DNA of 64,000 nucleotides, from contig JNWL01000019.1 in the NCBI GenBank assembly GCA_000716465.1, positions 1-64,000 of the forward strand, in the 5' to 3' direction. Positions 7,476-16,852 of the stretch are shown in pieces. The stretch comes from Streptomyces bikiniensis (lineage in GTDB: Bacteria; Actinomycetota; Actinomycetes; Streptomycetales; Streptomycetaceae). The notes below the pieces were generated by a model. It was not told the DNA's origin and did not search any database. It saw nothing but the letters and a program-made list of their open reading frames with translations. The translations under genes and the position numbers were made by a program. Each line of letters begins with the position of its first letter. The stretch's first letter is position 1.

Positions 7476-8738
7476 TCAGCGGCCCCCCGTGCGGCGGCGC
7501 AGGCCGAGGGAGCCGCGGTCCGCGCCGGAGCGGGCGAGCTGCTTGCCCGGCCGGCCGGCGGCCTGGGCCGCCCGGACCAGGCCCAGTTCACCCGCGAGGG
7601 ACCAGAGCGCCTGCTTGACGGTCGACTTGGCGTCGAGTTCGTGGAGGCGGCCGGCGTCGACCACGGCCTGGAGCTCCTTGAAGTGCGCGGGGACGGAGAC
7701 GCCTGCGACGCGCGTCCCGGTGATCTTCTGGACGAGGGGCGGCTGGATCTCGCTGGAGCGGTGCTGCCGGTTGACGAGGGTGATCGTCTCCTCGGCCTTG
7801 CGGACCTGGAGCCGTTCCCACATGCGTACGGTCCGTTTGGCGGCCCGTACCGCGACCACGTCCGGGGTGGTGACGAGCAGGGCGGTGTCGGCCATCTCGA
7901 TCACGGCGGCGTTGGCGCCGTCGAGCCGGGAGCCGCAGTCCACGACGACGACCTCGTGGCGGCCGCGCAGGGCGCTGACGACCTGGCGGGCGGCGCGGTC
8001 GGTGACCTCCTCGCCGCGTTCGCCCTCGGCCGGGGAGAGGAGCAGGGAGAGGCCGGTCTCGTGGACGTAGACGGCGTCCTGGAGGACGCGGGGCGAGATG
8101 TCGGTAATGGCGGCGAGGTCGGCGACGGAGCGCCGGAACTGGACGTCGAGGTACGAGGCGACGTCGCCGCTCTGGAGGTCCATGTCGACCAGGGCGACGC
8201 TCCTGCCCGAGGCGCGGGCGGCGAGGGCGAGGTGGACGGCGGCGACGGTGGTGCCGACGCCGCCCTTGGCGCCGCTGACGGTGACGACGGTGCCGCCGGG
8301 CCCGGCGGCCTGGTCGGGGCCGGAGCCGAGGTGGCGGCGGACCCCGGCGGACCACTGGGCGGCGGTCTGGACGCGGCTGGCGAGTTCCTCGTACCCCAGG
8401 GGCAGGGTGACGAGGCCGCGGGCGCCGGAGTCCATGGCGGCGGAGAAGAGGACGGGGCTGGCGTCGGCGGTGATGAGGACGACGCCGACGGCGGGGAAGC
8501 GGAGGGCGACCTCGCGGACGAGTTCGAGCGCGGGGACGGGCCCGATCCGCTCGTGGACGAGGACGACCTCGGGGAGTTCGTCGAGGGAGGCGGCGGCGAG
8601 GCGGGCGAGGGTGTCGACGAGCTGGGTGGAGTCGGCGACCGGCGGGGCGGGTTCGGCGTCGGGCAGCTGGCTGAGCAGCGTGGTGACGGACCGGGCCGCG
8701 TCGGGGTCGCCGACGGCCGGCAGGATCCTCGTGGTCAT
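7476..8738 (-). CDS. tadZ: TadZ/CpaE-like ParA-family ATPase
   Basis: The 420-residue protein combines an N-terminal response-regulator-like fold without obvious phosphorylation residues (about 1-130) and a ParA/MinD-type ATPase domain. The deviant Walker A motif is VVTVSGAKGGVGTTVAAVHLAL near residue 155; the region VALVDMDLQSGD follows. Proteins of this type place the Tad machine in the cell. The tail is Arg-rich. The gene follows cpaB after seven bases and precedes the first TadE-like gene, so it belongs to the same transcription unit. Confidence 0.88.
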   Translation of the reverse strand: MTTRILPAVGDPDAARSVTTLLSQLPDAEPAPPVADSTQLVDTLARLAAASLDELPEVVLVHERIGPVPALELVREVALRFPAVGVVLITADASPVLFSAAMDSGARGLVTLPLGYEELASRVQTAAQWSAGVRRHLGSGPDQAAGPGGTVVTVSGAKGGVGTTVAAVHLALAARASGRSVALVDMDLQSGDVASYLDVQFRRSVADLAAITDISPRVLQDAVYVHETGLSLLLSPAEGERGEEVTDRAARQVVSALRGRHEVVVVDCGSRLDGANAAVIEMADTALLVTTPDVVAVRAAKRTVRMWERLQVRKAEETITLVNRQHRSSEIQPPLVQKITGTRVAGVSVPAHFKELQAVVDAGRLHELDAKSTVKQALWSLAGELGLVRAAQAAGRPGKQLARSGADRGSLGLRRRTGGR

Positions 8739-8745
8739 ACCGGCC

Positions 8746-9453
8746 TCACTTGTCCTTGTCGAGGGTGTACGTGCGGTCGCGCTGGTCGACGGGGGCGCCG
8801 CCCGTGGAGGGGGCGACGAGGGCGAGGCGCACGTGTTCGGCGAAGGACTCGGCGTACGCGACGCGCTGGGTGTCGAGGGTGGAGAGCGCGAAGGTGATGG
8901 GGACGGTGGAGGTGGCCCTGTCGGAGCGGTCGGAGCGTTCGGAGGCCGGGGTGAGCCTGCCGACGTCGAGGACGCGGGCGCCGGAGACGATCATCCGGGA
9001 CTGGTCGGGGTCGCCCTTCTTCTCGCCCGCGAAGGTGGCGTAGATGTTGACGGTGGCACCGGCGGTGATCTTGCCCGCGACGCCGGTGCCGGCGTCGATC
9101 ATGATGGCGATCTCCTGCTGGCCCGGCTGGAGCGCGGGCCGGTCCACGATCATGTCCTCCTGGAGGAGGGAGCCGGCCTTGAGGGTGGTGACGGCGATCT
9201 TGCCCCTGATCGCGGCGAGGTCGGTGACGGCGGTCTCGGAGAGCCAGCGCTTCGGCATGGTGATCTTCTCGAACTGGCCGGCTTTCAGGGCCTCGTAGGG
9301 CTTCACGTTCTCCTTGATCCGGTACGCGGTGGTCTCCGGGCCGACCTTGGAGTTCACGTCGCTGATGACGGCGAGCACTCCGGCGAAGGCGCCGAGGGCA
9401 CACAGGACGGAGAGCAGCAGCAGGATCACGCCGCGGCGCTGGCGGGAGTTCAT
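8746..9453 (-). CDS. cpaB: CpaB/RcpC-like SAF-domain pilus protein
   Basis: From the ATG ending at 9453 the product has 235 residues. An N-terminal signal anchor (GVILLLLSVLCALGAFAGVLAVI) is followed by a SAF domain with AYRIKENVKPYEAL, KAGSLLQEDMI and the RcpC-type region EIAIMIDAGTGVAGKITAGATVNIYATF. CpaB/RcpC proteins act at the outer side of the Flp apparatus. The gene stands at the head of the compact tad run; only a weak GAGG precedes the ATG. The frame extends upstream through Arg/Thr-rich repeats that belong to another gene. Confidence 0.85.
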   Translation of the reverse strand: MNSRQRRGVILLLLSVLCALGAFAGVLAVISDVNSKVGPETTAYRIKENVKPYEALKAGQFEKITMPKRWLSETAVTDLAAIRGKIAVTTLKAGSLLQEDMIVDRPALQPGQQEIAIMIDAGTGVAGKITAGATVNIYATFAGEKKGDPDQSRMIVSGARVLDVGRLTPASERSDRSDRATSTVPITFALSTLDTQRVAYAESFAEHVRLALVAPSTGGAPVDQRDRTYTLDKDK

Positions 9454-9565
9454 GGCCGTACTACCTCGATCGGAGACGTGGGTCCGGACGGACGGAGACG
9501 GTGGGCTGGCGGACGCGCCCCCACGAGGGCGGGCGGGTGTACGGGAGCGGGGGCCGGGGCGCCGT

Positions 9566-10768
9566 TCATGGCAGGGCGCGGGGGGTGTGCGCGCCGGGGC
9601 CGAGGGCCCGGGTCGGGTGCGGGACGGCGGGGCCCGGGGCGTGGGGGTCCACGGGCTCCAGGGCGTGCCGCGGGTCGGCGGGGCGGGGGTCGGTGCCTTG
9701 CGGGTCCGTGTACGCGCCCGCGTACGAACCGGCGTCTTGCGGGCCCGCGTACGAACCGGCATCCTGCGCGCCCGGGTACGAACCGGCGCTCTGCGGGCCC
9801 GCGTACGAACCGGCGTCCTGCGCGCCCGCGTACGCCCCCGTCCCCCGCGCACCCGTGTACGCGCCCCCGCCCGGCTCCGGGACCGTCAGCGGTGCCGCGC
9901 AGAAGCCGCAGCGGTCGCCGATGAGGTCCATGCCGCACCAGTGGCAGATCTCGCGGCGTACCGAGGAGACGAGCTGGTGGAGGACGGAGAGGTCGGGGAG
10001 GTACGCGGCGAACTCCACGATTTTCCCGGTGCCCCACCAGCCGGGCGAGGAGGCGGGCAGCGCCGTCTCCTGGACGGGGCCGGGGATCCGCCAGCGGGGC
10101 ACGAGGGCGGTGGCGGGCCAGTCGGTCTGGAGGTGGCCCCGGGCGAGGAGGAGTTCGGTGGCGAACTCGGGTCCGGCGAGGGCCTCTTCCCCGCTGCCGA
10201 CGCGCACCATCTGCGGAGTGGGTCCCGCGAGGACGGCGAAGTGGGCGCCGGGCAGCCAGCTCTTGAGGTGGGAGCCGAGGCCGACGGGGACGCGGTCGAG
10301 CCGGGAGACGGAGCCGAGGACGGCGCCGGCGTAGATGTAGTGGGCGAGCAGCCGGGCGGCGGAGGCGAGGACTCCGGGGGTGAAGTCGCAGCCGGTCAGT
10401 CGGCAGAGCTGGCGGACGAGGACGGCCGCGCCGAGCGGTGGCAGGTCGGTCCTGACCAGCGCTATCCGGTCGCTCTCCAGGAGGGAGCGGACGGCGTGGA
10501 GGCGGTGCTCGACGGCGGCCGGGACGGAGGTGGGGCAGACGACGACCACGTGTCCGTAGCGGGTGAGGAGCTGCTGCATGTCCGCGACCGAGGCGTCCAG
10601 CGGGCGTCCTTCGGGGGGCGGCAGCACGGCGGCGCGCGGGGTTCCGGGGTCGGTCGGCGGCAGCACCAGGTCGGCGCTGGTGACCGCGATCGCTGTCGGC
10701 ACGTCGGACCCCCCGTCCCCTCCGGCCCCCGGAGTCACGGGGGTCACGGTTTCACTTACCGCGTTCAC
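9566..10768 (-). CDS. Hypothetical zinc-ribbon protein with nonapeptide repeats, next to the tad locus
   Basis: A 400-residue protein of unknown family starting at the GTG ending at 10768. Residues about 65-270 look globular, with VVVVCPTSVPAAVEHRLHAV and LPPLGAAVLVRQLCRL. A four-Cys cluster CHWCGMDLIGDRCGFC near residue 295 has zinc-ribbon spacing. The last hundred residues are nine-residue repeats of the form GSYAGPQDA and then Pro-rich sequence. There is no signal peptide or membrane helix. It lies 112 bases upstream of cpaB in the same direction, so it may be a cytoplasmic regulator or accessory of pilus assembly; that role is inference from position only. Confidence 0.65.
   Translation of the reverse strand: MNAVSETVTPVTPGAGGDGGSDVPTAIAVTSADLVLPPTDPGTPRAAVLPPPEGRPLDASVADMQQLLTRYGHVVVVCPTSVPAAVEHRLHAVRSLLESDRIALVRTDLPPLGAAVLVRQLCRLTGCDFTPGVLASAARLLAHYIYAGAVLGSVSRLDRVPVGLGSHLKSWLPGAHFAVLAGPTPQMVRVGSGEEALAGPEFATELLLARGHLQTDWPATALVPRWRIPGPVQETALPASSPGWWGTGKIVEFAAYLPDLSVLHQLVSSVRREICHWCGMDLIGDRCGFCAAPLTVPEPGGGAYTGARGTGAYAGAQDAGSYAGPQSAGSYPGAQDAGSYAGPQDAGSYAGAYTDPQGTDPRPADPRHALEPVDPHAPGPAVPHPTRALGPGAHTPRALP
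9721..9855. repeat. 27-base tandem repeats inside the zinc-ribbon gene
   Basis: About five imperfect 27-base units, each starting near GTACGAACCGGC, begin at 9721, 9748, 9775, 9802 and 9829. They encode the nonapeptide GSYAGPQDA with variation at the Pro, Gln and Asp positions. The unit length keeps the frame, so copy number could vary without disrupting the gene. Confidence 0.85.
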
Positions 10769-10963
10769 GACGTCACACCGGGATGCGGCCGCCTCTGCAC
10801 CTTATCCGCGTCCCCCGGGGTGGTGAACACACAATCCGCCAAGCTCCCTCCATTTATTCGGGCCCACCGCCCGGGCCCGGAGGGGGCAGGCGCGGGGCCC
10901 CGGCCCGGGGGCCTTCCGATCGGTGCGTCCCCTCCGTCCGAACACCGTTTGCCGTCAGAGGTC

Positions 10964-10990
10964 TTGACAACGCGATTGGTCTGGACCAGC
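10964..10990 (+). promoter_or_regulatory. DasR-type operator (dre) within the chitinase promoter
   Basis: TTGACA at 10964-10969 is a perfect -35 hexamer. It is followed at 10975-10990 by ATTGGTCTGGACCAGC, whose TGGTCTGGACCA core is a near-perfect palindrome matching the remembered dre consensus (TGGTCTAGACCA) of DasR, the GlcNAc-responsive GntR repressor controlling Streptomyces chitinases. Its place just after the -35 is where a bound repressor would block polymerase. No strong -10 is evident. Confidence 0.75.
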
Positions 10991-11145
10991 TTGTTCGAAC
11001 AACGGTGGCCACCGTCCGAACCCGCACCTCTCGTACCTTCTTTACCTCCCGTACCCCTCGTACCGCCTCGTACCCCCGTACGAACCCCCTCCGTACGACG
11101 ACGTACGGCACCTCCACATCCCCAACTCCCCCACGGAGGATGCAC

Positions 11146-12858
11146 GTGGACCGCACCACCACCCGCCCGCACGGACGCAGATGGCTCGGCGGGGCCCTCG
11201 CGCTCGCCGTCGGCTCCGGGCTCGTCCTCGTCGGCGGAGCCGGCACCGCCCAGGCCGCGGACGTCAACGTCGCCAGGAACGCGGGCTTCGAGAACGGCCT
11301 CGCCAACTGGGCCTGTTCCGCCGGGAGCGGCGCCGCCGTCTCCTCGCCGGCCCGCACCGGCGCCGGCGCCCTGAAGGCCGCCCCGGCCGGTCTCGACAAC
11401 GCCAAGTGCGTGCAGACCGTGACCGTGAAGCCCAACTCGACGTACACGCTGAGCGCCTGGGTCCAGGGCGGCTACGCCTACCTCGGCGCGAGCGGCACCG
11501 GGACCGGCACCGGCTCGGTCTCCACCTGGACGCCGGACTCCCCGTCCTGGAAGCAGCTGACCACCACCTTCACCACGGGCGCCTCCACCACCTCGGTCGA
11601 GATCCACACCCACGGCTGGTACGGCACCTCCCCCTACTTCGTCGACGACGTGAGCGTGTACGGGCCCGACGGGGGCGGCGCCCCGGACCCCGACCCGGTC
11701 GTCCCGGCCACCCCCGCGGGCCTCGTGGCGGGCGCCACCACCACCTCCTCCGTCGCCCTGAGCTGGGGCGCGGTCTCCGGCGCGACGTCCTACAAGGTGT
11801 ACCGGGACGGCGCCGCCCCGCAGACCGTGAGCGGCACCTCCGCCACGGTCACCGGGCTCGCCGCCGACACCGCGTACCAGTTCCAGGTCTCCGCGGTGAA
11901 CTCCGCGGGCGAGTCCGCGAAGTCCGCCGCCGTGACGGCGCGCACCGCCAAGAACCAGACGGGCCCCGGCCCGGCCGTGCCCAAGCACGCCGTGACCGGC
12001 TACTGGCAGAACTTCGACAACGGCGCGGCCAAGCAGAAGCTGCGGGACGTGCAGGCGGCGTACGACATCATCGCCGTCTCCTTCGCCGACTCGACGGCCA
12101 CGCCCGGCCAGATCGTCTTCAACCTCGACCCGGCGGTCGGCTACTCCTCGGTCGCCGAGTTCAAGTCCGACGTGGCGGCCAAGAAGGCGGCCGGCAAGTC
12201 CGTGATCATCTCCGTCGGCGGCGAGAAGGGCAACGTCACGATCAACAGTGACGCGAGCGCCACCGCCTTCGCCAACAGCACGTACGCCCTGATGCAGGAG
12301 TACGGCTTCAACGGCGTCGACATCGACCTCGAACACGGCATCAACTCCACGTACCTCACCAAGGCGCTGCGCCAGCTCTCCGCGAAGGTGGGTCCGGGCC
12401 TGGTCCTGACGATGGCCCCGCAGACCATCGACATGCAGAACACGGGCACGGAGTACTTCAAGACCGCGCTCGCCGTGAAGGACATCCTCACGGTGATCAA
12501 CACCCAGTACTACAACAGCGGTTCGATGCTGGGCTGCGACGGCAAGGTCTACAGCCAGGGCTCGGTGGACTTCCTCACCGCGCTCGCCTGCATCCAGATC
12601 CAGGGCGGTCTCGACCCGTCGCAGGTCGGCCTGGGCGTCCCCGCCTCCACCCGGGGCGCGGGCAGCGGCTACGTCTCCCCGCAGATCGTGAACAACGCGC
12701 TGGACTGCCTCACCAGGCTCACCAACTGCGGCACCTTCAAGCCGGCCCAGGCCTGGCCGTCCCTGCGCGGCGCCATGACCTGGTCCACCAACTGGGACGC
12801 GACGGCCGGCAACGCCTGGTCGAACGCGGTCGGCCCGCACGTGCACGGCCTCCCGTAA
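11146..12858 (+). CDS. Secreted GH18 chitinase with carbohydrate-binding and fibronectin III domains
   Basis: An extracellular chitinase of 570 residues. An N-terminal signal peptide with twin Arg ([16 protein letters not shown]) ends near AQAAD. A carbohydrate-binding beta-sandwich follows ([11 protein letters not shown], about 35-165), then a fibronectin type III domain (about 180-270) and a GH18 barrel containing [12 protein letters not shown] near residue 390, where the Glu is the catalytic acid. GTG at 11146 is preferred because GGAGG ends six bases upstream; the ATG at 11140 abuts the GGAGG and cannot use it. The first Asp of the usual DGxDxDxE motif is Asn here. The promoter carries a dre-like operator. 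A GC-rich hairpin follows the gene. Confidence 0.92.
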   Translation: MDRTTTRPHGRRWLGGALALAVGSGLVLVGGAGTAQAADVNVARNAGFENGLANWACSAGSGAAVSSPARTGAGALKAAPAGLDNAKCVQTVTVKPNSTYTLSAWVQGGYAYLGASGTGTGTGSVSTWTPDSPSWKQLTTTFTTGASTTSVEIHTHGWYGTSPYFVDDVSVYGPDGGGAPDPDPVVPATPAGLVAGATTTSSVALSWGAVSGATSYKVYRDGAAPQTVSGTSATVTGLAADTAYQFQVSAVNSAGESAKSAAVTARTAKNQTGPGPAVPKHAVTGYWQNFDNGAAKQKLRDVQAAYDIIAVSFADSTATPGQIVFNLDPAVGYSSVAEFKSDVAAKKAAGKSVIISVGGEKGNVTINSDASATAFANSTYALMQEYGFNGVDIDLEHGINSTYLTKALRQLSAKVGPGLVLTMAPQTIDMQNTGTEYFKTALAVKDILTVINTQYYNSGSMLGCDGKVYSQGSVDFLTALACIQIQGGLDPSQVGLGVPASTRGAGSGYVSPQIVNNALDCLTRLTNCGTFKPAQAWPSLRGAMTWSTNWDATAGNAWSNAVGPHVHGLP

Positions 12859-12890
12859 CCGGTAGCCCCTCCCGTACGCGTACGGGCTCC

Positions 12891-12920
12891 GCAGCGCCGC
12901 CGCTCCCCCGGCGGCGCTGC
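12891..12920. terminator. Bidirectional terminator hairpin
   Basis: A perfect 12-base stem (12891-12902 with 12909-12920) and six-base loop lie between the converging chitinase and kinase genes. There is no T-run, as is usual in Streptomyces. Confidence 0.75.
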
Positions 12921-12947
12921 GTCGTTCCCGGGTCCGGCCGGGGCGCG

Positions 12948-14279
12948 TCAGCGGCGGGGCAGGAAGGCGGCCAGGACCGGGTCGAGCCGGGCCACCCACT
13001 CCTCGACCCGGGCGGTACGGCGCCCGTCGAGGTCGCAGCTGTACGCGCCGCCCCCGTGGAGCGAGACCACGACGCGCAGGCCCCGGCCGCGGCGGGTCCG
13101 CAGGAGGTCCACGCCCGAGATCTCCTCCCAGCCGAAGTCCACCTCCTCGCCGTAGAGCTGGAGGTGCACGCCGGAGCCGTCGACGACGATCCCGGACACC
13201 TTGTCGGCGGCCACGAACTCCGGCACGGAGCCGGGCGGTACGGCCCCTGGTGGTACGGGTCCGGGCAGTACGGATCCCGGTGGTACGGCTCCGGGCGGCA
13301 CGGAGGGCGGTGGCGGTACGGCGAAGGCGCCCGGGGGGCCGAAGCCGGGCCCCGGGGGCGGCACGTGTCCCGGCGGCCCGTAGGCGGGTGCCGTCGGAAG
13401 GGCGGAGGGCGGTGCGGAGGGCGGTACGGAAGGCGGTACGGGGGGTGTCGGGGAGCCGTAGGGGTGGACGGGCCCGGGCACGACCACCGTGGCGGGGTGA
13501 CCCGCCCCCTCCCCCAGCGCGTCCAGGATCTCGTCCGGCGTGGGGCGTTCGGCCGGGTCCTTGGCCAGGCAGCGGGCGACCAGGCCGCGCAGGGACTCCG
13601 GGACGGAGGCCAGGTCCGGGGCCTCGTGGACCGAGCGGTACATGAGGCCCATCGGCGTGCCGTCCCCGAAGGGGCGGCCACCGGCGGCGGCGACGAGGAC
13701 GGCGCCGAGGGCGAAGACGTCGGCGGCGCCCGTCACCTCCTCGCCGAGGGCCTGTTCGGGGGCGAGGTAGCCGGGGGTGCCGAAGGCGGAGCCGGTGGCG
13801 GTGAGGCGGGTCGACTCCAGGGCGCGGGCGATCCCGAAGTCGAGGACGCGCGGCCCGTCGGGGGCCATGACGATGTTGCCCGGCTTGAGGTCGCGGTGGA
13901 CGAGCCCGCAGGCGTGGATGGCCTCCAGGGCCTCGGCGAGCGCGGCGCCGAGGGCGCGCAGCCGCGCCTCGTCCATGGGGCCCTCGGCGGTGACGAGGGC
14001 GGCGAGGGTGGGGCCGGGGACGTAGGCGGTGGCGAGCCAGGGCGCCTCGGCCTCGGGGTCGGCGTCGACGACCTGCGCGGTGTGGAAGCCGCCGACCTGA
14101 CGGGCGGCGGCGACCTCGGCGCGGAAGCGTGCGCGAAAAGAGGGATCGGAGGCGAGTTCCGGCCGCGCCACTTTGACGGCGACGGCGCGTCCGCCGCGCG
14201 ATCGGGCAAGGTAGACGGTGCCCATGCCGCCTTCGCCCAGCTTGTGCTCGATGACGTATCTGCCGATGAGGGTCCCCAC
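12948..14279 (-). CDS. Soluble PknB-type Ser/Thr protein kinase with unknown C-terminal domain
   Basis: The 443-residue protein starts at a GTG. Residues 1 to about 265 are a Hanks-type kinase: [11 protein letters not shown] glycine loop, AVKVARPEL with the ATP-binding Lys, HRDLKPGN catalytic loop near residue 130 and [10 protein letters not shown] Pro/Tyr/Gly-rich linker follows, and then about 90 residues ([20 protein letters not shown] to [13 protein letters not shown]) resembling a small PH-like or sensor fold. No membrane helix is present, so it is probably cytosolic. TACTGT at 14290-14285 lies five bases from the GTG and could be a -10 giving a nearly leaderless transcript. Its substrate is unknown. 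Confidence 0.88.
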   Translation of the reverse strand: MGTLIGRYVIEHKLGEGGMGTVYLARSRGGRAVAVKVARPELASDPSFRARFRAEVAAARQVGGFHTAQVVDADPEAEAPWLATAYVPGPTLAALVTAEGPMDEARLRALGAALAEALEAIHACGLVHRDLKPGNIVMAPDGPRVLDFGIARALESTRLTATGSAFGTPGYLAPEQALGEEVTGAADVFALGAVLVAAAGGRPFGDGTPMGLMYRSVHEAPDLASVPESLRGLVARCLAKDPAERPTPDEILDALGEGAGHPATVVVPGPVHPYGSPTPPVPPSVPPSAPPSALPTAPAYGPPGHVPPPGPGFGPPGAFAVPPPPSVPPGAVPPGSVLPGPVPPGAVPPGSVPEFVAADKVSGIVVDGSGVHLQLYGEEVDFGWEEISGVDLLRTRRGRGLRVVVSLHGGGAYSCDLDGRRTARVEEWVARLDPVLAAFLPRR

Positions 14280-14456
14280 GCGGGACAGTATGGCCGAAGT
14301 CCCTCTCTTGACCCGTCCATGACATCACTTCACCATGTCCGGAACACCCCGCACGACCCCGTACAGACCCGCACCCCGCACCCCACACCCCGCACCCCGT
14401 ACCACTTTGTCGTCTGTCGTTGTCGCACCCCCCACACTCCCCACCCAGGAGACAGC

Positions 14457-15833
14457 ATGCGACGTTCCCTCCGCGCGAGGAGGCCCGGCAGGAGGCCCGC
14501 CCTCCTCGCGTCCCTCGTGGCGCTCGCCCTCGCGGCGCCCCTCTCCGCGCTCTCGACGCCCGCCGGGGCCGGTCCGGCGCCGACCGCCGCTCGTTCCGCC
14601 GCTTCCGCATCCGCGTCCGGGGAGGTGGTCCGGCAGTACGAGGTCGCCGGCCCCGCCACCCCGGCCGCCCGCACCGTGCTCGCCGCCACCGGGGTCTCGA
14701 TCGACGAGGTCGACGCCCGCGCGGTCGTGGTCAGCGCGAACGCCGAGCAGCTCCGGCGCGTCAAGGCCCTGGGGTACGAGCCGGTGGCCCTGCCCGGCCC
14801 GCCGGACCGGGGCGAGGCCGCCCGGTCGGCGCTCGGCCCGCTGGACTTCCCGTCGGCGGACTCCCGCTACCACAACTACGCCGAGGCGAGCGCGGAGATC
14901 GACCAGCGGCTCGCCCAGTACCCCTCGATCATGAGCAAGCGGGTGATCGGGAAGTCGTACGAGGGCCGGGACATCGTCGCGATCAAGGTCAGCGACAACG
15001 TGGCCGCCGACGAGAACGAGCCCGAGGTCCTCTTCACCCACCACCAGCACGCCCGCGAGCACCTGACCGTCGAGATGGCGCTCTACCTGCTGCGCGAACT
15101 CGGCGCGGGCTACGGCACGGACAGCAGGGTCACCAACGCCGTGAACGGGCGCGAGATCTGGATCGTGCCGGACCTCAACCCGGACGGCGGCGAGTACGAC
15201 ATCGCGTCCGGCTCCTACCGCAGCTGGCGCAAGAACCGGCAGCCCAACTCCGGCTCCTCGTACGTCGGCACGGACCAGAACCGGAACTGGAACTACAAGT
15301 GGGGCTGCTGCGGCGGCTCCTCCGGCACCAAGAGCTCCGAGACCTACCGGGGCGCGGCCCCCGAGTCGGCCCCCGAGGTGAAGGTCGTCGCCGACTTCGT
15401 CCGCTCCCGGGTGGTCGGCGGGAAGCAGCAGATCAAGGCGTCGATCGACTTCCACACGTACAGCGAGCTGGTCCTCTGGCCGTTCGGCTGGACCACCGCC
15501 GACACCGCCCCGGGCATGACCAAGGACGACCGCGACGCCTTCGCGGCCGTGGGGAAGAAGATGGCCGCGAGCAACGGCTACACGCCCGAGCAGTCCAGCG
15601 ACCTGTACGTCACGGACGGCTCGATCGACGACTACCTGTGGGGCGCGCAGAAGATCTTCGCGTACACCTTCGAGATGTACCCGACGTCCTCCTGGAACGG
15701 CGGCTTCTACCCGCCCGACGAGGTCATCGAACGCGAAACCTCCCGCAACCGCGACGCGGTCCTCCAACTCCTGGAGAACGCCGACTGCATGTACCGCTCG
15801 ATCGGCAAGCAGGGCCAGTACTGCACGACGTGA
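14457..15833 (+). CDS. Secreted M14 zinc carboxypeptidase
   Basis: A 458-residue secreted peptidase. The Arg-rich N-terminus and Leu/Ala core ([18 protein letters not shown]) form a signal peptide. A propeptide-like part to about residue 135 precedes the M14 domain. Visible residues are HARE (first two zinc ligands, near 197-200), NPDGGEYD, the [11 protein letters not shown] substrate site, third ligand His in [14 protein letters not shown], and the catalytic Glu in YTFEMYP. The ATG at 14457 is preceded by CAGGAGACAG. C-rich repeats of the form GCACCCC lie at 14371-14398 upstream. It probably scavenges amino acids from peptides outside the cell. A strong hairpin follows. Confidence 0.9.
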   Translation: MRRSLRARRPGRRPALLASLVALALAAPLSALSTPAGAGPAPTAARSAASASASGEVVRQYEVAGPATPAARTVLAATGVSIDEVDARAVVVSANAEQLRRVKALGYEPVALPGPPDRGEAARSALGPLDFPSADSRYHNYAEASAEIDQRLAQYPSIMSKRVIGKSYEGRDIVAIKVSDNVAADENEPEVLFTHHQHAREHLTVEMALYLLRELGAGYGTDSRVTNAVNGREIWIVPDLNPDGGEYDIASGSYRSWRKNRQPNSGSSYVGTDQNRNWNYKWGCCGGSSGTKSSETYRGAAPESAPEVKVVADFVRSRVVGGKQQIKASIDFHTYSELVLWPFGWTTADTAPGMTKDDRDAFAAVGKKMAASNGYTPEQSSDLYVTDGSIDDYLWGAQKIFAYTFEMYPTSSWNGGFYPPDEVIERETSRNRDAVLQLLENADCMYRSIGKQGQYCTT

Positions 15834-15851
15834 CCCGGCCGGCGGCCCGGT

Positions 15852-15889
15852 GCGGGCCCGTACCTCCCCCGGAGGAGGTACGGGCCCGC
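15852..15889. terminator. Bidirectional terminator hairpin
   Basis: A perfect 16-base stem (15852-15867 with 15874-15889) and six-base loop separate the converging carboxypeptidase and lipoprotein genes. Confidence 0.85.
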
Positions 15890-15894
15890 TCCCG

Positions 15895-16344
15895 TCACCT
15901 GGGGCGCGTCGCGTCCGCCGCGCCGGGCGGCTTCGGGGCCACGCCGTCCCGTGGGGTCAGCGACCAGTGGCCGTCCTCCCGGTTCACGGTCTCCACGACC
16001 GCGACCGGGCGCTTCCGGTCGCCGGAGGTCCCGGTCAGCCGGACGCTCCGGACGTCCGGGAACTCGGAGGTGCGCTGCCACGTCACGTCCCGGTCCTGGC
16101 CGCCGTACGCCGCGATCCGGGCGCGGGCGTCGTCCCCGCCGTTCGGGTGGCCGCGGAGGAGGCCGGCCGGGCCGGGCTCCTCCGCGGCGTTGAGCAGCGT
16201 CACGTACCGTCCGAGGAAGCGGTCCTGGTCCGCCGGGTCCGCCTTCTCCTCCGCCCCGCCGCAGCCGGACAGCAGCGCCGCGCACGGCGCGGCCGCGAGC
16301 GGTACGCCGATGCCGGGCGGTTTCGTCCTCCCGATGCGCCCCAT
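15895..16344 (-). CDS. Putative lipoprotein of unknown function
   Basis: The ATG ending at 16344 follows GGGGGAC at suitable spacing and gives 149 residues; the frame opens earlier at 16383 without a ribosome site. The N-terminus has a hydrophobic stretch ending in ALLSGC, a lipobox. The mature part contains DQDRFLGRYVTLLNAAEE, VTWQRTSEFPDVRSV and RPVAVVETVNREDGHWSLTP, suggesting one small alpha/beta domain. Family not recognised. The stop is six bases from the terminator hairpin shared with the carboxypeptidase gene. Confidence 0.7.
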   Translation of the reverse strand: MGRIGRTKPPGIGVPLAAAPCAALLSGCGGAEEKADPADQDRFLGRYVTLLNAAEEPGPAGLLRGHPNGGDDARARIAAYGGQDRDVTWQRTSEFPDVRSVRLTGTSGDRKRPVAVVETVNREDGHWSLTPRDGVAPKPPGAADATRPR

Positions 16345-16396
16345 GCGATGTCCCCCTGTGGCCTCGGGCGTCGACCCTCGCACGGGGAAAGGTTCT

Positions 16397-16852
16397 TCAG
16401 TCGAGGACCGCCAGCGCGTCGATCTCGATGAGGAGGCCGGGTGGGAGGCCGACGTAGACGGTGGTGCGGGCGGAGGCGGGTGCCTTGAGGCCCTGCTCCT
16501 CGAAGTACTGGTTGTAGATCTCGTTCATCTCGGCGAAGTGGTCCACGTCGGTCAGGTAGACGCGCATCATCATGACGTCGTCCCAGCTCGCGCCGCCCTC
16601 CTCCAGGATCGCCTTGACGTTGGCGAAGGTCTGGAGGGTCTGCTCGCGCAGGGTCGGGCCCGCGACGGTGGGCGCCCGGCCCTCGACGGCGGGCAGGAAG
16701 CCGACCTGGCCGGCGACCTGGAGGATGTTGCCCTTCCTCACGCCGTGCGAGAACTTCGCGGGCGGGGCGGTGTGGGTCGCCGGGGTGAGGGCGATCTTCT
16801 CGGCGGGCTGTACGGGCTGGGCGGGCGTCTGCGCGGTCGGCTGGTCGCTCAT
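16397..16852 (-). CDS. ridA: RidA-family enamine/imine deaminase
   Basis: A protein of 151 residues in the YjgF/YER057c/UK114 family. After a Gln/Pro/Ala-rich leader come AKFSHGVRKGNILQVAGQVGF, the TLREQTLQTFANVKAILEEGGASWDDV core, MRVYLTDVDHFAEMNEIY and the ending SARTTVYVGLPPGLLIEIDAL, with the family's Arg carboxylate-binding residue. RidA proteins hydrolyse reactive enamines and imines released by PLP-dependent dehydratases. Its ATG overlaps the stop of the IclR gene (ATGA). Paired with the divergent PLP deaminase gene, it probably clears that enzyme's intermediates. Confidence 0.9.
   Translation of the reverse strand: MSDQPTAQTPAQPVQPAEKIALTPATHTAPPAKFSHGVRKGNILQVAGQVGFLPAVEGRAPTVAGPTLREQTLQTFANVKAILEEGGASWDDVMMMRVYLTDVDHFAEMNEIYNQYFEEQGLKAPASARTTVYVGLPPGLLIEIDALAVLD

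Noticed and set aside
10765..14610. Very long leftward open frame of over 1200 codons across the chitinase gene
   Set aside because: It is antisense to the chitinase and in another frame of the kinase gene; translation is Arg/Gly/Val-rich without domains. It results from GC bias.
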